Both the position numbers and the translations under genes were made by a program. Below the pieces are notes generated by a model. It searched no databases. It saw only the letters and a list, made by a program, of their open reading frames with translations, and was not told the origin of the DNA. From contig SUWG01000003.1 in assembly GCA_015061625.1 (NCBI GenBank), forward strand, positions 108,489 through 172,488: 64,000 nt of DNA. The letters are read 5' to 3'. Within the stretch, counting starts at the first letter, position 1. Each line of letters begins with the position of its first letter. Shown here piece after piece: positions 46,920-56,414 of the stretch. This stretch comes from Lentisphaerota bacterium. Lineage in GTDB: Bacteria > Verrucomicrobiota > Lentisphaeria > Victivallales > Victivallaceae.

Positions 46920-47113
46920 AAGACTTTTACAGATGCAATAAGCATGGATCTATGGCCGAAATCCTCTGGGCCTGTCGGTTCGTCGCATCCGCAAAGCAGG
47001 TGAAACTGTGGGAAAAACGGTTTCTGTAACGTAGCTGTACTGCCTGCGGCAAGTGTGAACAGGAAAAGTGAAAACGTGAAGAAACGAATTTTAAAAAGAG
47101 GTAAAAATTTCTT
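46920..47113 (+). ncRNA. Candidate structured leader RNA of rpsP operon
   Basis: Promoter-like TTGCAT-N17-TATATT just upstream, then about 190 nt non-coding; nested GCAGG/CCTGC (46996-47000/47043-47047) and GAAACTG/CGGTTTC (47002-47008/47018-47024). Confidence 0.4.
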
Positions 47114-47494
47114 ATGGTCAGAATCAGATTGAAACGTACCGGTACCCGTAATGCGGTTTGCTTCCGTATCGTTGTTATGGATCAGCGTTCCAGCCGCGAC
47201 GGCAAAGCTATCGAAGAAGTCGGTTTCTACAATCCCCGCAGCAAAGAAGAGAAGATCAATCTCGATCGCGTGGCTTACTGGACCGGCGTCGGTGCTGTTG
47301 TTTCCGAGACGGTTAAAGACATCGTTGAGCGTGCCAAAGGCGGAATCGTGTTGAAAGACCGTGTCCGTCCGGCGAATATCTCCAAAAAAGCCAAAGCCAA
47401 AGCCGCCGCTGAAGCTGAAGCCAAAGCCGCCGCCGAAGCCGAGGCCAAGGCCGCTGCCGAAGCTGCCGCCGCTGAAGCTCCTGCCGAGGCATAA
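47114..47494 (+). CDS. rpsP: 30S ribosomal protein S16 with Ala/Glu/Lys-rich C-terminal extension
   Basis: MVRIRLKRTGTRNAVCFRIVVMDQRSSRDGKAIEEVGFYNP; tail KAKAKAAAEAEAKAAAEAEAKAAAEAAAAEAPAEA. Confidence 0.95.
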   Translation: MVRIRLKRTGTRNAVCFRIVVMDQRSSRDGKAIEEVGFYNPRSKEEKINLDRVAYWTGVGAVVSETVKDIVERAKGGIVLKDRVRPANISKKAKAKAAAEAEAKAAAEAEAKAAAEAAAAEAPAEA

Positions 47495-47514
47495 TTAATC
47501 TGGAGTGGATTCCG

Positions 47515-47835
47515 ATGTTTAAGAAGTTGTTCGGCTTCCTTTTTGGCAGCAATAAAGAGCAGGCAGTGGCGGATAAACGCAATGCCGGTACCTTGAGGGA
47601 GCTGGAGTCATTCGTCGATTATGTGGTTAAATCTCTGGTCGACAAGCCGGATGAAGTCAAACTTTCCACGGTCGAAACCGATGAAGGTGCGACGATCCAG
47701 ATCCGCTGCAGCAAGGAAGATATCGGAAAAATTGTCGGAAAACGTGGCAAGACCATCATGGCTATCCGTTCATTGGTCAGCGGAGCCGCCGGCAGACAGC
47801 GCAAACGCGTTTCTGTCGATGTGATGGATGAGTGA
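47515..47835 (+). CDS. khpA: KH-domain RNA-binding protein (KhpA/YlqC-like)
   Basis: LESFVDYVVKSLVDKPDEVKL, DIGKIVGKRGKTIMAIRSLV. Confidence 0.88.
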   Translation: MFKKLFGFLFGSNKEQAVADKRNAGTLRELESFVDYVVKSLVDKPDEVKLSTVETDEGATIQIRCSKEDIGKIVGKRGKTIMAIRSLVSGAAGRQRKRVSVDVMDE

Positions 47836-47864
47836 CGTTTGAATTTTTTTCAGCGGGTTAATCC

Positions 47865-48572
47865 ATGCGGATCGACATATTGACACTCTTTCCGGAGTTG
47901 TTCCCCGGCCCCCTCGGTGGCAGTATCATCGGGCGGGCCGCCAGAAAGGGACTTTTTTCGGTAAATGCGGTCGATGTGAGAAGTTTCGCTGAAGATTCCC
48001 GTGGTACGGTGGATGAGAAGCCCTATGGCGGCGGGCCGGGTATGCTGATGATGCCCGATGTGCTGACCAGAGCGGTCGAATCCGTCAAAAGCGAGCGAAG
48101 CACCGTGATCCTTACTTCACCGAGAGGTGAGGTGATGAATCAGCAGTTGGCTTCCGAACTGGCAAAAGAGGAGCATCTGATCCTCGTTGCCGGTCATTAT
48201 GAAGGCGTGGATCAAAGGTTTATCGATCTGGTCGTTGACCGGGAGATATCGATCGGAGATTTCGTTCTTTCCAGCGGCAATATCGCCGCAATGGCGATCG
48301 CCGATGCAGTTATCAGATTGCTGCCGGGAGTGCTGGGGGATGACGAATCTGCCGTTGAGGAATCTCATTCGATGGGATTGCTTGAATACCCGCAATACAC
48401 GCGGCCTCCGGTTTTCCGGGGGATGAAGGTGCCGGATTGCCTTGTCAGCGGCGATCATGGCAAAGTAGCTGAGTTCCGGAGAGTTGAAGCGGAAAAAGTG
48501 ACCCGCGAGAGACGACCGGATTTATGGGAAAAGTATCTGATTTCAGAACTTAATAAAGAGGTAAGAAAATGA
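47865..48572 (+). CDS. trmD: tRNA (guanine-N1)-methyltransferase
   Basis: [49 protein letters not shown]. Confidence 0.95.
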   Translation: MRIDILTLFPELFPGPLGGSIIGRAARKGLFSVNAVDVRSFAEDSRGTVDEKPYGGGPGMLMMPDVLTRAVESVKSERSTVILTSPRGEVMNQQLASELAKEEHLILVAGHYEGVDQRFIDLVVDREISIGDFVLSSGNIAAMAIADAVIRLLPGVLGDDESAVEESHSMGLLEYPQYTRPPVFRGMKVPDCLVSGDHGKVAEFRRVEAEKVTRERRPDLWEKYLISELNKEVRK

Positions 48573-48913
48573 CTATAGTTGACAACATCCGTAATGCAGA
48601 GGCCAAAGCCGATTATCAGTTCAGCATTGGTGACACCATCAAAATCGCGGTGAAGATCGTCGAAGGTGACACCGAGCGTATTCAGTATTTCCAGGGTACG
48701 GTCATTGCCCGTCGCGGCAGCGGCATCGAGGAAACTTTCACCGTCCGCCGTGTGCAGGCCGGTCAGGGTGTGGAACGTGTGTTCCCGATCAACAGCCCCC
48801 GCATCGCCGGTATCGAGGTTATCCGTCGCGGTTCTGTCCGTCGCGCCAAACTCTACTACCTCCGCGACAAAGTCGGCAAAGCCGCCCGTGTCAAAGAACT
48901 TCGCACGAAGTAA
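48569..48913 (+). CDS. rplS: 50S ribosomal protein L19
   Basis: [41 protein letters not shown]. Confidence 0.95.
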   Translation: MTIVDNIRNAEAKADYQFSIGDTIKIAVKIVEGDTERIQYFQGTVIARRGSGIEETFTVRRVQAGQGVERVFPINSPRIAGIEVIRRGSVRRAKLYYLRDKVGKAARVKELRTK

Positions 48914-48936
48914 TTTTTCTGCTGTGGCACAATAAG

Positions 48937-49605
48937 ATGGCACGGCAAAATGCTGTCCTGAGACAGGACGATCAACTCCTCCTCTCGGAGCGACAGCTTC
49001 GGGCGGAGGGTTTTTCTTGGGTCGCCGGGGTCGATGAGGCCGGGCGCGGCCCATTGGCAGGTTCGGTGGTGGCAGCGGCAGTGGTGCTGCCCTGCGATCA
49101 GCCGGAGTTGCCGGGAGTTTTTGACTCCAAACAACTTACGGAAGCGGAGCGTGAGGAACTTTTTGAGGAACTTTATGCTCTGCCGGGTATCCGGATCTCC
49201 GTGGCATCGGCTTCGGTGGCGGAGATCGATAAATTGAATATTCTGCGGGCCACCCATCTGGCGATGCGCCGGGCGGTCAGCGGCATAAAGGAAGCAGATT
49301 TTGTTCTGGTTGATGGATTGCCGGTGCAATTTACTTTGCCCTCGCGCAATATCATCAAAGGCGATGCGAAGTGTGCCAGTATTGCGGCCGCCAGCATTAT
49401 CGCCAAAGTGACCAGAGACCGGGAAATGATGCAGTTGGATGAAATTTATCCGGAATATGGTTTTGCCAGACATAAAGGTTATGGTACGGCGGAGCATCTT
49501 GAAGCTCTGAAAAAATTCGGTCCGTCAGCGGTACACCGGAAAAGTTTCCGGCCGGTGTATGAACTTTTGCCGGATTCTCCGGTGCAGGGAACATTGGATT
49601 TTTGA
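48937..49605 (+). CDS. rnhB: Ribonuclease HII
   Basis: VAGVDEAGRGPLAGSVVAAAVVL, GDAKCASIAAASIIAKVTRDREM. Confidence 0.95.
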   Translation: MARQNAVLRQDDQLLLSERQLRAEGFSWVAGVDEAGRGPLAGSVVAAAVVLPCDQPELPGVFDSKQLTEAEREELFEELYALPGIRISVASASVAEIDKLNILRATHLAMRRAVSGIKEADFVLVDGLPVQFTLPSRNIIKGDAKCASIAAASIIAKVTRDREMMQLDEIYPEYGFARHKGYGTAEHLEALKKFGPSAVHRKSFRPVYELLPDSPVQGTLDF

Positions 49606-49761
49606 TGATGAGAAAACAGAACTTGCAGTGCAGAAAAGGAGGTATCCCCCACGCTACCGGCGTGGGTGCGACCGGCAGATGATCCATTTACAGGAGAAAT
49701 GTATCTGTGTTTTTTTGTGTTTAAGTTTTATATATGATTATAGTTTTGGAGTGCAATTATT

Positions 49762-51489
49762 ATGAGCAAGTTTGATTTGGAAACCATCCGTCACAGTGCG
49801 GCTCACGTTATGGCCGCGGCCGTGAAACAACTTTATCCCGATGCCCGTTTCGATATCGGGCCGGCTACTGATAACGGATTTTATTATGACTTTGATATGG
49901 AGCACCGTCTGGTCGCTGAAGATCTCAAAGAGATCGAAAAGGTCATGAAAAAGATCATCGGGCGCAAACTTCCCTTTGAAAGATTTGAAACCTCCCGTGA
50001 AGAGGCCAAAGAGTTGCTTGCCGGTCAGAATTATAAACTTGAGCGTCTGGCGGATATTGAAGATGGGGCTCCCATCAGTTTCTACCGCACCGGCGATTAT
50101 CTGGATCTCTGCCGCGGCCCTCATGTGGATAATTCCGGCGACATCGGTGCGGTCAAATTGACCGGTATTGCCGGCAGTTACTTCCGCGGTGATGAAAACA
50201 ATCCCATGCTGCAGCGTATCTACGGCACGGCTTTCGCCACGCAGGAAGAGCTGCAGACCTATCTCAAGCAGTTGGAAGAAGCCGCCAAACGCGATCACCG
50301 CAAACTCGGCACGGAACTGGATCTTTTCGGTTTCTCCGATTGTGTCGGTCCCGGTCTGGTTTTGTGGCATCCCAAAGGTGCGCTGGTGCGTCATCTGATG
50401 GAAACTTTCTGGAAAGATGAGCATTACAAAAACGGTTATGAATTGCTTTACACCCCCCACATCGGTCAGAGCAACCTCTGGGAGACCAGCGGACACTTGA
50501 ATTTCTACCGTGAGGGTATGTATTCGGCCATGGAGATCGACGAAAAAGATTACTATGTCAAGCCGATGAATTGCCCGTTCCACATTGAAGTTTACCGTTC
50601 AAAATTGCGCAGTTACCGGGAATTGCCGCTGCGCTGGGCGGAATTGGGAACGGTCTACCGTTATGAAAAATCCGGTTCACTTCACGGTTTGATGCGGGTG
50701 CGCGGATTCACCCAGGATGACTCTCACATCATCTGTACTCCGGAATCCATCGAAGACGAGATCGCTGAAGTTCTCCGTTTCAGTCTGGCGATCAACCGGG
50801 CATTCGGCTTTACCGATATCAAGGCTTACCTTTCCACCCGGCCGGAAAAGGCGGTCGGCGAACCGGAACGCTGGGATAAGGCGATCGATTCTCTGCGCAA
50901 AGCCGTGGCGAAGTGTGAATTGGAGTGCGATGTCGATGAGGGCGGTGGTGCTTTCTACGGGCCGAAAATCGACCTGAAACTGCGCGATGCCATCGGCCGT
51001 GAATGGCAGACGACGACCATTCAGTTTGACTTCAATCTGCCGGAAAGATTCGATATGACCTATATCGGAGAAGATGGCAAAAAGCACCGTCCTTTCATGG
51101 TTCACCGTGCATTGCTCGGTTCGTTGGAGCGTTTCTTCGGTATTCTGGTCGAGCATTATGCCGGCAAGTTCCCGATGTGGCTGGCTCCGGAACAGGCGAG
51201 GATTTTGCCGGTTTCCGACAAGCAGCTTGATCTGGCCAAAGAATTCCAGCAGGAGTTGCGGGCCAAAGGTTTCCGGGTCGGCATCGATACGCAGGCCGCC
51301 GGTCTCGGAGCGAAGATCCGGGCTGCCCGTTCCGAGCGCATTCCCTATTTGCTGGTGCTGGGTGAAAGAGAGCAGGAAAACCGTACATTGTCCGTCCGCA
51401 ACCGCAATGAAGGCGAGATCGGTGAGATGACCATCGACAAACTTGCAGAAAAAATGCGTGCAGAAGTTGACAATAAGGTAATTTGGTAA
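49762..51489 (+). CDS. thrS: Threonyl-tRNA synthetase lacking an N-terminal TGS domain
   Basis: Starts at editing domain HSAAHVMAAAVKQLYPDARFDIGP; class II motifs; SD GGAG before ATG. Confidence 0.93.
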   Translation: MSKFDLETIRHSAAHVMAAAVKQLYPDARFDIGPATDNGFYYDFDMEHRLVAEDLKEIEKVMKKIIGRKLPFERFETSREEAKELLAGQNYKLERLADIEDGAPISFYRTGDYLDLCRGPHVDNSGDIGAVKLTGIAGSYFRGDENNPMLQRIYGTAFATQEELQTYLKQLEEAAKRDHRKLGTELDLFGFSDCVGPGLVLWHPKGALVRHLMETFWKDEHYKNGYELLYTPHIGQSNLWETSGHLNFYREGMYSAMEIDEKDYYVKPMNCPFHIEVYRSKLRSYRELPLRWAELGTVYRYEKSGSLHGLMRVRGFTQDDSHIICTPESIEDEIAEVLRFSLAINRAFGFTDIKAYLSTRPEKAVGEPERWDKAIDSLRKAVAKCELECDVDEGGGAFYGPKIDLKLRDAIGREWQTTTIQFDFNLPERFDMTYIGEDGKKHRPFMVHRALLGSLERFFGILVEHYAGKFPMWLAPEQARILPVSDKQLDLAKEFQQELRAKGFRVGIDTQAAGLGAKIRAARSERIPYLLVLGEREQENRTLSVRNRNEGEIGEMTIDKLAEKMRAEVDNKVIW

Positions 51490-51508
51490 TATATTATATG
51501 AAGTGACA

Positions 51509-51540
51509 CCCTCTGCTGTCGTGGCAGAGGGGGTCTTTAA
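51509..51540 (+). terminator. Hairpin (terminator/attenuator-like) between thrS and infC
   Basis: CCCTCTGC-tgtcgtg-GCAGAGGG followed by short U-containing tract. Confidence 0.5.
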
Positions 51541-51622
51541 GTATGGAAAACTTTGATCACAGTGACAAGGTTTTCTGAAATTGGTGAGAATTAAAGTACC
51601 GTTTTGAGAGGAGGGTGTTCTT

Positions 51623-52135
51623 ATCGCCAAGTTGTTGAAACCCAATGATCGCAGCGTCCAGCTCGATCAGGTGCGCCTGATTGGTTCAGATGGAAGTCAG
51701 CTGGGGGTGGTTCCTTATGTCCGCGCCAAGGAGTTGGCATTAGAGGCAGGGGAGGATCTCGTATTGGTTTCCGATACGTCGAATCCGCCGGTGGTCAGGA
51801 TCATGAATTTCGGCAAACTGTGCTATGAGCAGAAAAAGAATCTCAAAGCACAGCGCAAGAACACCGCCGCGCAAAAGGTCAAAGAGATCAAGTTTCATAT
51901 CAATATCGACCAGCACGATTATGAAACCAAGATCAATAAAGCGATCGACTTCCTTGATAAGAAGTTCCGCGTGAAGATCACTTTGGCAATGCGCGGCCGT
52001 GAGATGGCTCATCAGGATATGGCCTTTGAACTTATGGATAAGGTCACTGAAGCCCTGACTCCCTACGCAGATGCTGACGGCAAAGCCAAGTTGCTCGGCC
52101 GTAATATCTCGGTGAATTTCGCACCTAAAAATTAA
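51623..52135 (+). CDS. infC: Translation initiation factor IF-3, probable AUC start
   Basis: aggagg SD 8 nt before ATC 51623; frame I-A-K-L-L-K-P-N-D-R; in-frame stop TGA at 51605; no ATG/GTG upstream. Confidence 0.9.
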   Translation: MAKLLKPNDRSVQLDQVRLIGSDGSQLGVVPYVRAKELALEAGEDLVLVSDTSNPPVVRIMNFGKLCYEQKKNLKAQRKNTAAQKVKEIKFHINIDQHDYETKINKAIDFLDKKFRVKITLAMRGREMAHQDMAFELMDKVTEALTPYADADGKAKLLGRNISVNFAPKN

Positions 52136-52250
52136 TGGAAGTGCCCTGCATTTGCAGGATTTAGTATGGCAGCCGCAAGAGTGCCGCACCGGAAAGGGTA
52201 AAGCATTGACCCTGCCGGTGGAAAAACATCAAAAATAAAGGATGTAAACA

Positions 52251-52451
52251 ATGCCGAAACTCAAAACCAGAAAATGTGCCGCCAAACGTCTGAAACAGAC
52301 CGGCACCGGTAAGTTCCGCCACAACAAGGCGGGCGCACGTCACCTCATGAGCAGCAAAAACGCCAAACGCCGTCGTCGTCTCCGTCAGGATGGTGCCGTT
52401 TCTCACGCCGAGAAACGCCGTATCCAGGTCGCGTTGCCGTATGGTCTGTAA
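52251..52451 (+). CDS. rpmI: 50S ribosomal protein L35
   Basis: MPKLKTRKCAAKRLKQTGTGKFRHNKAGARHLMSSKNAKRRRRLR. Confidence 0.95.
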   Translation: MPKLKTRKCAAKRLKQTGTGKFRHNKAGARHLMSSKNAKRRRRLRQDGAVSHAEKRRIQVALPYGL

Positions 52452-52477
52452 TTTTTGAATAGAAGGAGACTGCGAAT

Positions 52478-52828
52478 ATGTCCAGAACTACTTGTGCTGT
52501 TCCGTCACGCAAACGCCGCAAAATGGTGCTTGCCCGTGCTAAAGGTTTTTACGGTAACTCCAGTCGCAATATCCGTACTGCTTATGATGCCGTGGATAAA
52601 GCGTTGGTTCACTCTTACAAGGGCCGCAAACAGAAGAAACAGCAGTACCGTCAGCTGTGGATCGTCCGTATCAACGCCGCTTGCCGCGCGCTGAACGTCA
52701 ACTACAGTACCTTTATGAACGGTCTGAAAAAAGCTAACATCGGTCTCAACCGCAAAGTCCTCGCGGATCTCGCTGTGACTGCGCCGGCCGAGTTTAAGGC
52801 TCTGGTGGAGAAAGTCACCCAGGCCTGA
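52478..52828 (+). CDS. rplT: 50S ribosomal protein L20
   Basis: [45 protein letters not shown]. Confidence 0.95.
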   Translation: MSRTTCAVPSRKRRKMVLARAKGFYGNSSRNIRTAYDAVDKALVHSYKGRKQKKQQYRQLWIVRINAACRALNVNYSTFMNGLKKANIGLNRKVLADLAVTAPAEFKALVEKVTQA

Positions 52829-52849
52829 GGTTGGTTTAACAAGATCACA

Positions 52850-52904
52850 ACAGCTTGGAAATGGTGACTTTTTTCACCACTTTCAAGCTGTTTTTTGTTT
52901 TTTT
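52850..52904 (+). terminator. Intrinsic terminator after rplT
   Basis: ACAGCTTGGAAATGGTGA...TTCACCACTTTCAAGCTGT then long T-run. Confidence 0.85.
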
Positions 52905-52951
52905 GCCGGAAAAGAGTCGTTTTTCCGGCGGGGATTTCAGAGGAAAAGAAA

Positions 52952-53971
52952 ATGAACGAAATTATCGAAGCGGTAAATCGCGCCGCAGTTGATGCCGAAA
53001 CCAAAGCCGCCGCCGCAGTCGATGCCGCCGCTTTGGAAGCGTTGCGCATCGAGTATTTCGGCCGCAACGGACTCTTTCAGGAGTTGTCCAAAAAGATGGG
53101 GAGCATCCCCAAAGAGGAGAAAAAAGATACCGGAATGGCATTCAATTCCGGAAGAAACCGGATCCAGGCGGCTCTGGATGCTGCCAATGCCCGTATCGGC
53201 ACGGCCGGTAAATGTGATCAGGATGCTATTGATCTGACTCTGCCCGGCAGACGTACTGCTCCGGGGCACCGGCATCCGATCACCCAGTTGGCTGATGAAT
53301 GTGTTTCCGTATTCCGCCGCATGGGATTTGTTGCGGTCGATGGTCCGGAAATCGAGGATATTTATCACAACTTTGATGCGCTCAATACACCTGACGATCA
53401 CCCCTCGCGTGATCCCAAGGATACCTTTTATTTCCCGGATGGCAGGATTTTGCGTTCCCAGACCAGTCCGGTTCAGATCCGGGTCATGGAAACTCATGAA
53501 CCGCCGGTGCGTATCGTTGCGCCGGGCCGGGTGTTCCGCCGGGATACTCCCGATGCCACTCACGGCATGAATTTCCACCAGATCGAGGGATTGTATATTG
53601 ACAAAAATGTGTCGATGGCCGATCTTAAAAGTGTGTTGCAGACCTTTGCCTGGGAGATGTTCGGCAAGGATGTGAAGATCCGTTTGCGGCCGCACTTTTT
53701 CCCCTTTACCGAACCGAGCGTGGAGTATGACTTCAGTTGCGTGGTTTGCGGCGGCAAGGGGTGCAATGTCTGTAAAAATTCCGGTTATATTGAAATCGCC
53801 GGTGCGGGCATGGTCGATCCCAATGTGTTGAAAAATGTCGGATACGATCCGGAGATCTGGAGCGGTTATGCTTTCGGTCTCGGTCTGGAGCGTCTGGCAA
53901 TGTTGCGTTACCGGATCCCGGATCTGCGTTTCCTCTACGATAACGATGTCCGTTTTCTGGAACAATTTTGA
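52952..53971 (+). CDS. pheS: Phenylalanyl-tRNA synthetase alpha subunit
   Basis: PGRRTAPGHRHPITQ, GLGLERLAMLRYRIPDLRFLYDNDVRFLEQF; start at MNEIIEAV. Confidence 0.95.
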   Translation: MNEIIEAVNRAAVDAETKAAAAVDAAALEALRIEYFGRNGLFQELSKKMGSIPKEEKKDTGMAFNSGRNRIQAALDAANARIGTAGKCDQDAIDLTLPGRRTAPGHRHPITQLADECVSVFRRMGFVAVDGPEIEDIYHNFDALNTPDDHPSRDPKDTFYFPDGRILRSQTSPVQIRVMETHEPPVRIVAPGRVFRRDTPDATHGMNFHQIEGLYIDKNVSMADLKSVLQTFAWEMFGKDVKIRLRPHFFPFTEPSVEYDFSCVVCGGKGCNVCKNSGYIEIAGAGMVDPNVLKNVGYDPEIWSGYAFGLGLERLAMLRYRIPDLRFLYDNDVRFLEQF

Positions 53972-53981
53972 GGTGCGTTAA

Positions 53982-56387
53982 ATGGATATTTCAAGAAAAT
54001 GGTTGAGTGACTACGTCAAACTTGATTGTGATGACGCATATCTCTGTGATAAACTGACCATGGCGGGTATCGAGGTGGAGAAGATCGAAAAGAATTCCAC
54101 CATTCCCGAAGGCGTGGTCACGGCAAAAATCCTTTCCCGTGATGCTCATCCGGGGAGCGATCACCTTTCGGTATGCAAAGTTACCGATGGCTGTGAGGAG
54201 TTGCAGATCGTCTGCGGTGCTCCAAACTGCGATGCCGGATGTATTGTGCCGCTGGCGAAAATCGGAACGGTTTTTCACACTGACGAAGGGGATTTCAAGA
54301 TCAAACGTTCCAAATTGCGCGGCGTGGAATCCTGCGGCATGATGTGCAGTGAAAAAGAGTTGGGCATTTCTGAAAACAATGACGGCCTGATGATTTTTCC
54401 GGCGGATACCGCTTTGGGCGTGCCGCTTACCCAACTTTATCCGGGAGATACCCGCATTGAATTGGAGATCACCCCCAACCGTCCGGATTGTCTTTCCATG
54501 TGGGGTGTGGCGCGGGATGTTTCCTGTCTGCTTTCCACCCCGGCGGAACTGCCGGAAATTTCCATTCCCGGTTGCGATACGGAAGTCCCCGGCCTGGTCA
54601 CGGTGGAAAATCAGGAACTTTGCCCCCGTTACATCGGCCGGGTGATCAAAAATGTGAAGATCGGGCCGTCTCCGGATTGGCTGAAAGAACGTTTGGAAAG
54701 TGTTGGTTTGCGTGCCATCAACAATGTCGTAGACGTCACCAACTTTGTCATGCTGGAACTCGGTCAGCCGCTTCATGCTTTTGACCGTGACACGCTGGCT
54801 GGCAACCGGGTCGTTGCCCGCAACGCCAGAGCCGGAGAAAAAATCACTCTGCTGGATGGCAAAGTCGTTGAACTCAACGAAAACCATTTCGTGATCGCCG
54901 ATGCGGAAAAGCCGATGGCTCTGGCCGGTATCATGGGCGGGGAAAATTCCGGAGTTACGGAAAAGACCACCGAAATTCTGCTGGAAAGTGCCGTATTCAA
55001 ATCATCCCACATCCGCAGTGAAAGCCGCAGTCTGGGGATTTCCACTGATGCCAGTTACCGTTACGAGCGCGGAGTTGATTTTGATATGGCGGAATTGGCG
55101 TCGATCCGCGCCTGCCAGTTGATTCTGGCGACTGCCGGCGGCGAATTGGCAAGCAAAGCGATGGAAGTGACTGCTGCCCGTCCGGCGGAACCGGTGATCA
55201 ACTGCCGTTTTGATAAGATCCGGGCCTTGATCGGTACGACGGTCACCAATGAGCGGATCGTGGATATTTTGCAGAAACTTCATTTGAAAGTGGAAAATAT
55301 TACCGATGAATCCTGTGTGGTTACAGCTCCGCTTTTCCGCCTTGACCTTACCCGGGAAGCCGATTTGGCCGAGGAGGTCGCCCGGATCGACGGTTTGGAT
55401 AAGATCCCGATGATCCCGGTTGCCGGTAAAGTCTGCCATCCGGATAGTGAAGATGCTTATGCGCCTTTGCGCAATTTGCGTGATCTGGTGATCGGCATGG
55501 GCTTTGATGAGTGTGTGCATTACAGCATCGTCGGATCGGCTTCCGCGCTGGTTGACAGCCGTTTTGAGAAAAGCGATCTGATCGAATTATCCAATCCGCT
55601 TTCGCCGGATAACGGCTGGATGCGTCCGGGATTGCTGGGTGAGATGCTCGGCACCGTCGGCCGCAATATTGCCCGCGGCAACCGTGATCTGCGGTTGTTT
55701 GAGTTGGATAAAGCTTTCTGCAAGAATCCGGAAAAGTTCCCGGAAGAACGCAATGAATTGCTGATCCTGATGACCGGCAAACGTCATCCGGAATTGTTCT
55801 CTGCCGAGGGTGATGCGCTGGTGGATTTCTACGATATCAAAGGTGTGGTGGAAACTCTGCTGGAAAAACTTTCCGTCACCAATTACCGCTTTGTTGCTCC
55901 GGCAGAGGCCGACAGCCGTTTCCGCACCGGTCATGCTCTGGTGTTGATGCTGGAAGGCAAAGTTGCCGGTATGTTCGGTGAACTCAATGGCAAACACGCC
56001 TCATCCTGGCGCAGTTCCGCCCCGGTATTTTTCGCCCAGTTGGAAGTTGCCGCTCTGATCAATGCGGCCGGCCGGGTGAAAAAGAGTTGCAAGCCTCTGG
56101 CCCAATTCCCCGGCACGACCCGTGACATTGCCTTTGTCGCTCCGGAAACGCTCACCCACGGTGAGGTGATCGACTTCATCCGCAAGTGCAAAGCCCCCAA
56201 TTTTGAATCGGTTCGTCTTTTCGATATTTTCGTCGGCGATGATTTGAAAAAACAACAGAAAAAGAGTATGGCTTACAGTTTGAGCTTCCGCAACCGGGAG
56301 CGGACATTGACCGATAACGAAGTCAATGCCGCCATGGATAAGATCCGCGCCCGGCTGGCCGCTGAATTGAAAGTCGAATTGCGATAA
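53982..56387 (+). CDS. pheT: Phenylalanyl-tRNA synthetase beta subunit
   Basis: 801 aa; tRNA-binding, B3/B4 and FDX-ACB-like domains. Confidence 0.95.
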   Translation: MDISRKWLSDYVKLDCDDAYLCDKLTMAGIEVEKIEKNSTIPEGVVTAKILSRDAHPGSDHLSVCKVTDGCEELQIVCGAPNCDAGCIVPLAKIGTVFHTDEGDFKIKRSKLRGVESCGMMCSEKELGISENNDGLMIFPADTALGVPLTQLYPGDTRIELEITPNRPDCLSMWGVARDVSCLLSTPAELPEISIPGCDTEVPGLVTVENQELCPRYIGRVIKNVKIGPSPDWLKERLESVGLRAINNVVDVTNFVMLELGQPLHAFDRDTLAGNRVVARNARAGEKITLLDGKVVELNENHFVIADAEKPMALAGIMGGENSGVTEKTTEILLESAVFKSSHIRSESRSLGISTDASYRYERGVDFDMAELASIRACQLILATAGGELASKAMEVTAARPAEPVINCRFDKIRALIGTTVTNERIVDILQKLHLKVENITDESCVVTAPLFRLDLTREADLAEEVARIDGLDKIPMIPVAGKVCHPDSEDAYAPLRNLRDLVIGMGFDECVHYSIVGSASALVDSRFEKSDLIELSNPLSPDNGWMRPGLLGEMLGTVGRNIARGNRDLRLFELDKAFCKNPEKFPEERNELLILMTGKRHPELFSAEGDALVDFYDIKGVVETLLEKLSVTNYRFVAPAEADSRFRTGHALVLMLEGKVAGMFGELNGKHASSWRSSAPVFFAQLEVAALINAAGRVKKSCKPLAQFPGTTRDIAFVAPETLTHGEVIDFIRKCKAPNFESVRLFDIFVGDDLKKQQKKSMAYSLSFRNRERTLTDNEVNAAMDKIRARLAAELKVELR

Positions 56388-56414
56388 CTTCCGTAAAGAG
56401 GAAAGGATTTCACA

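Noticed and set aside
46920-47113. SRP (4.5S) RNA upstream of rpsP
   Set aside because: Lacks the conserved GGAAGGAAGCAGC apical loop region; kept only as an unassigned leader candidate
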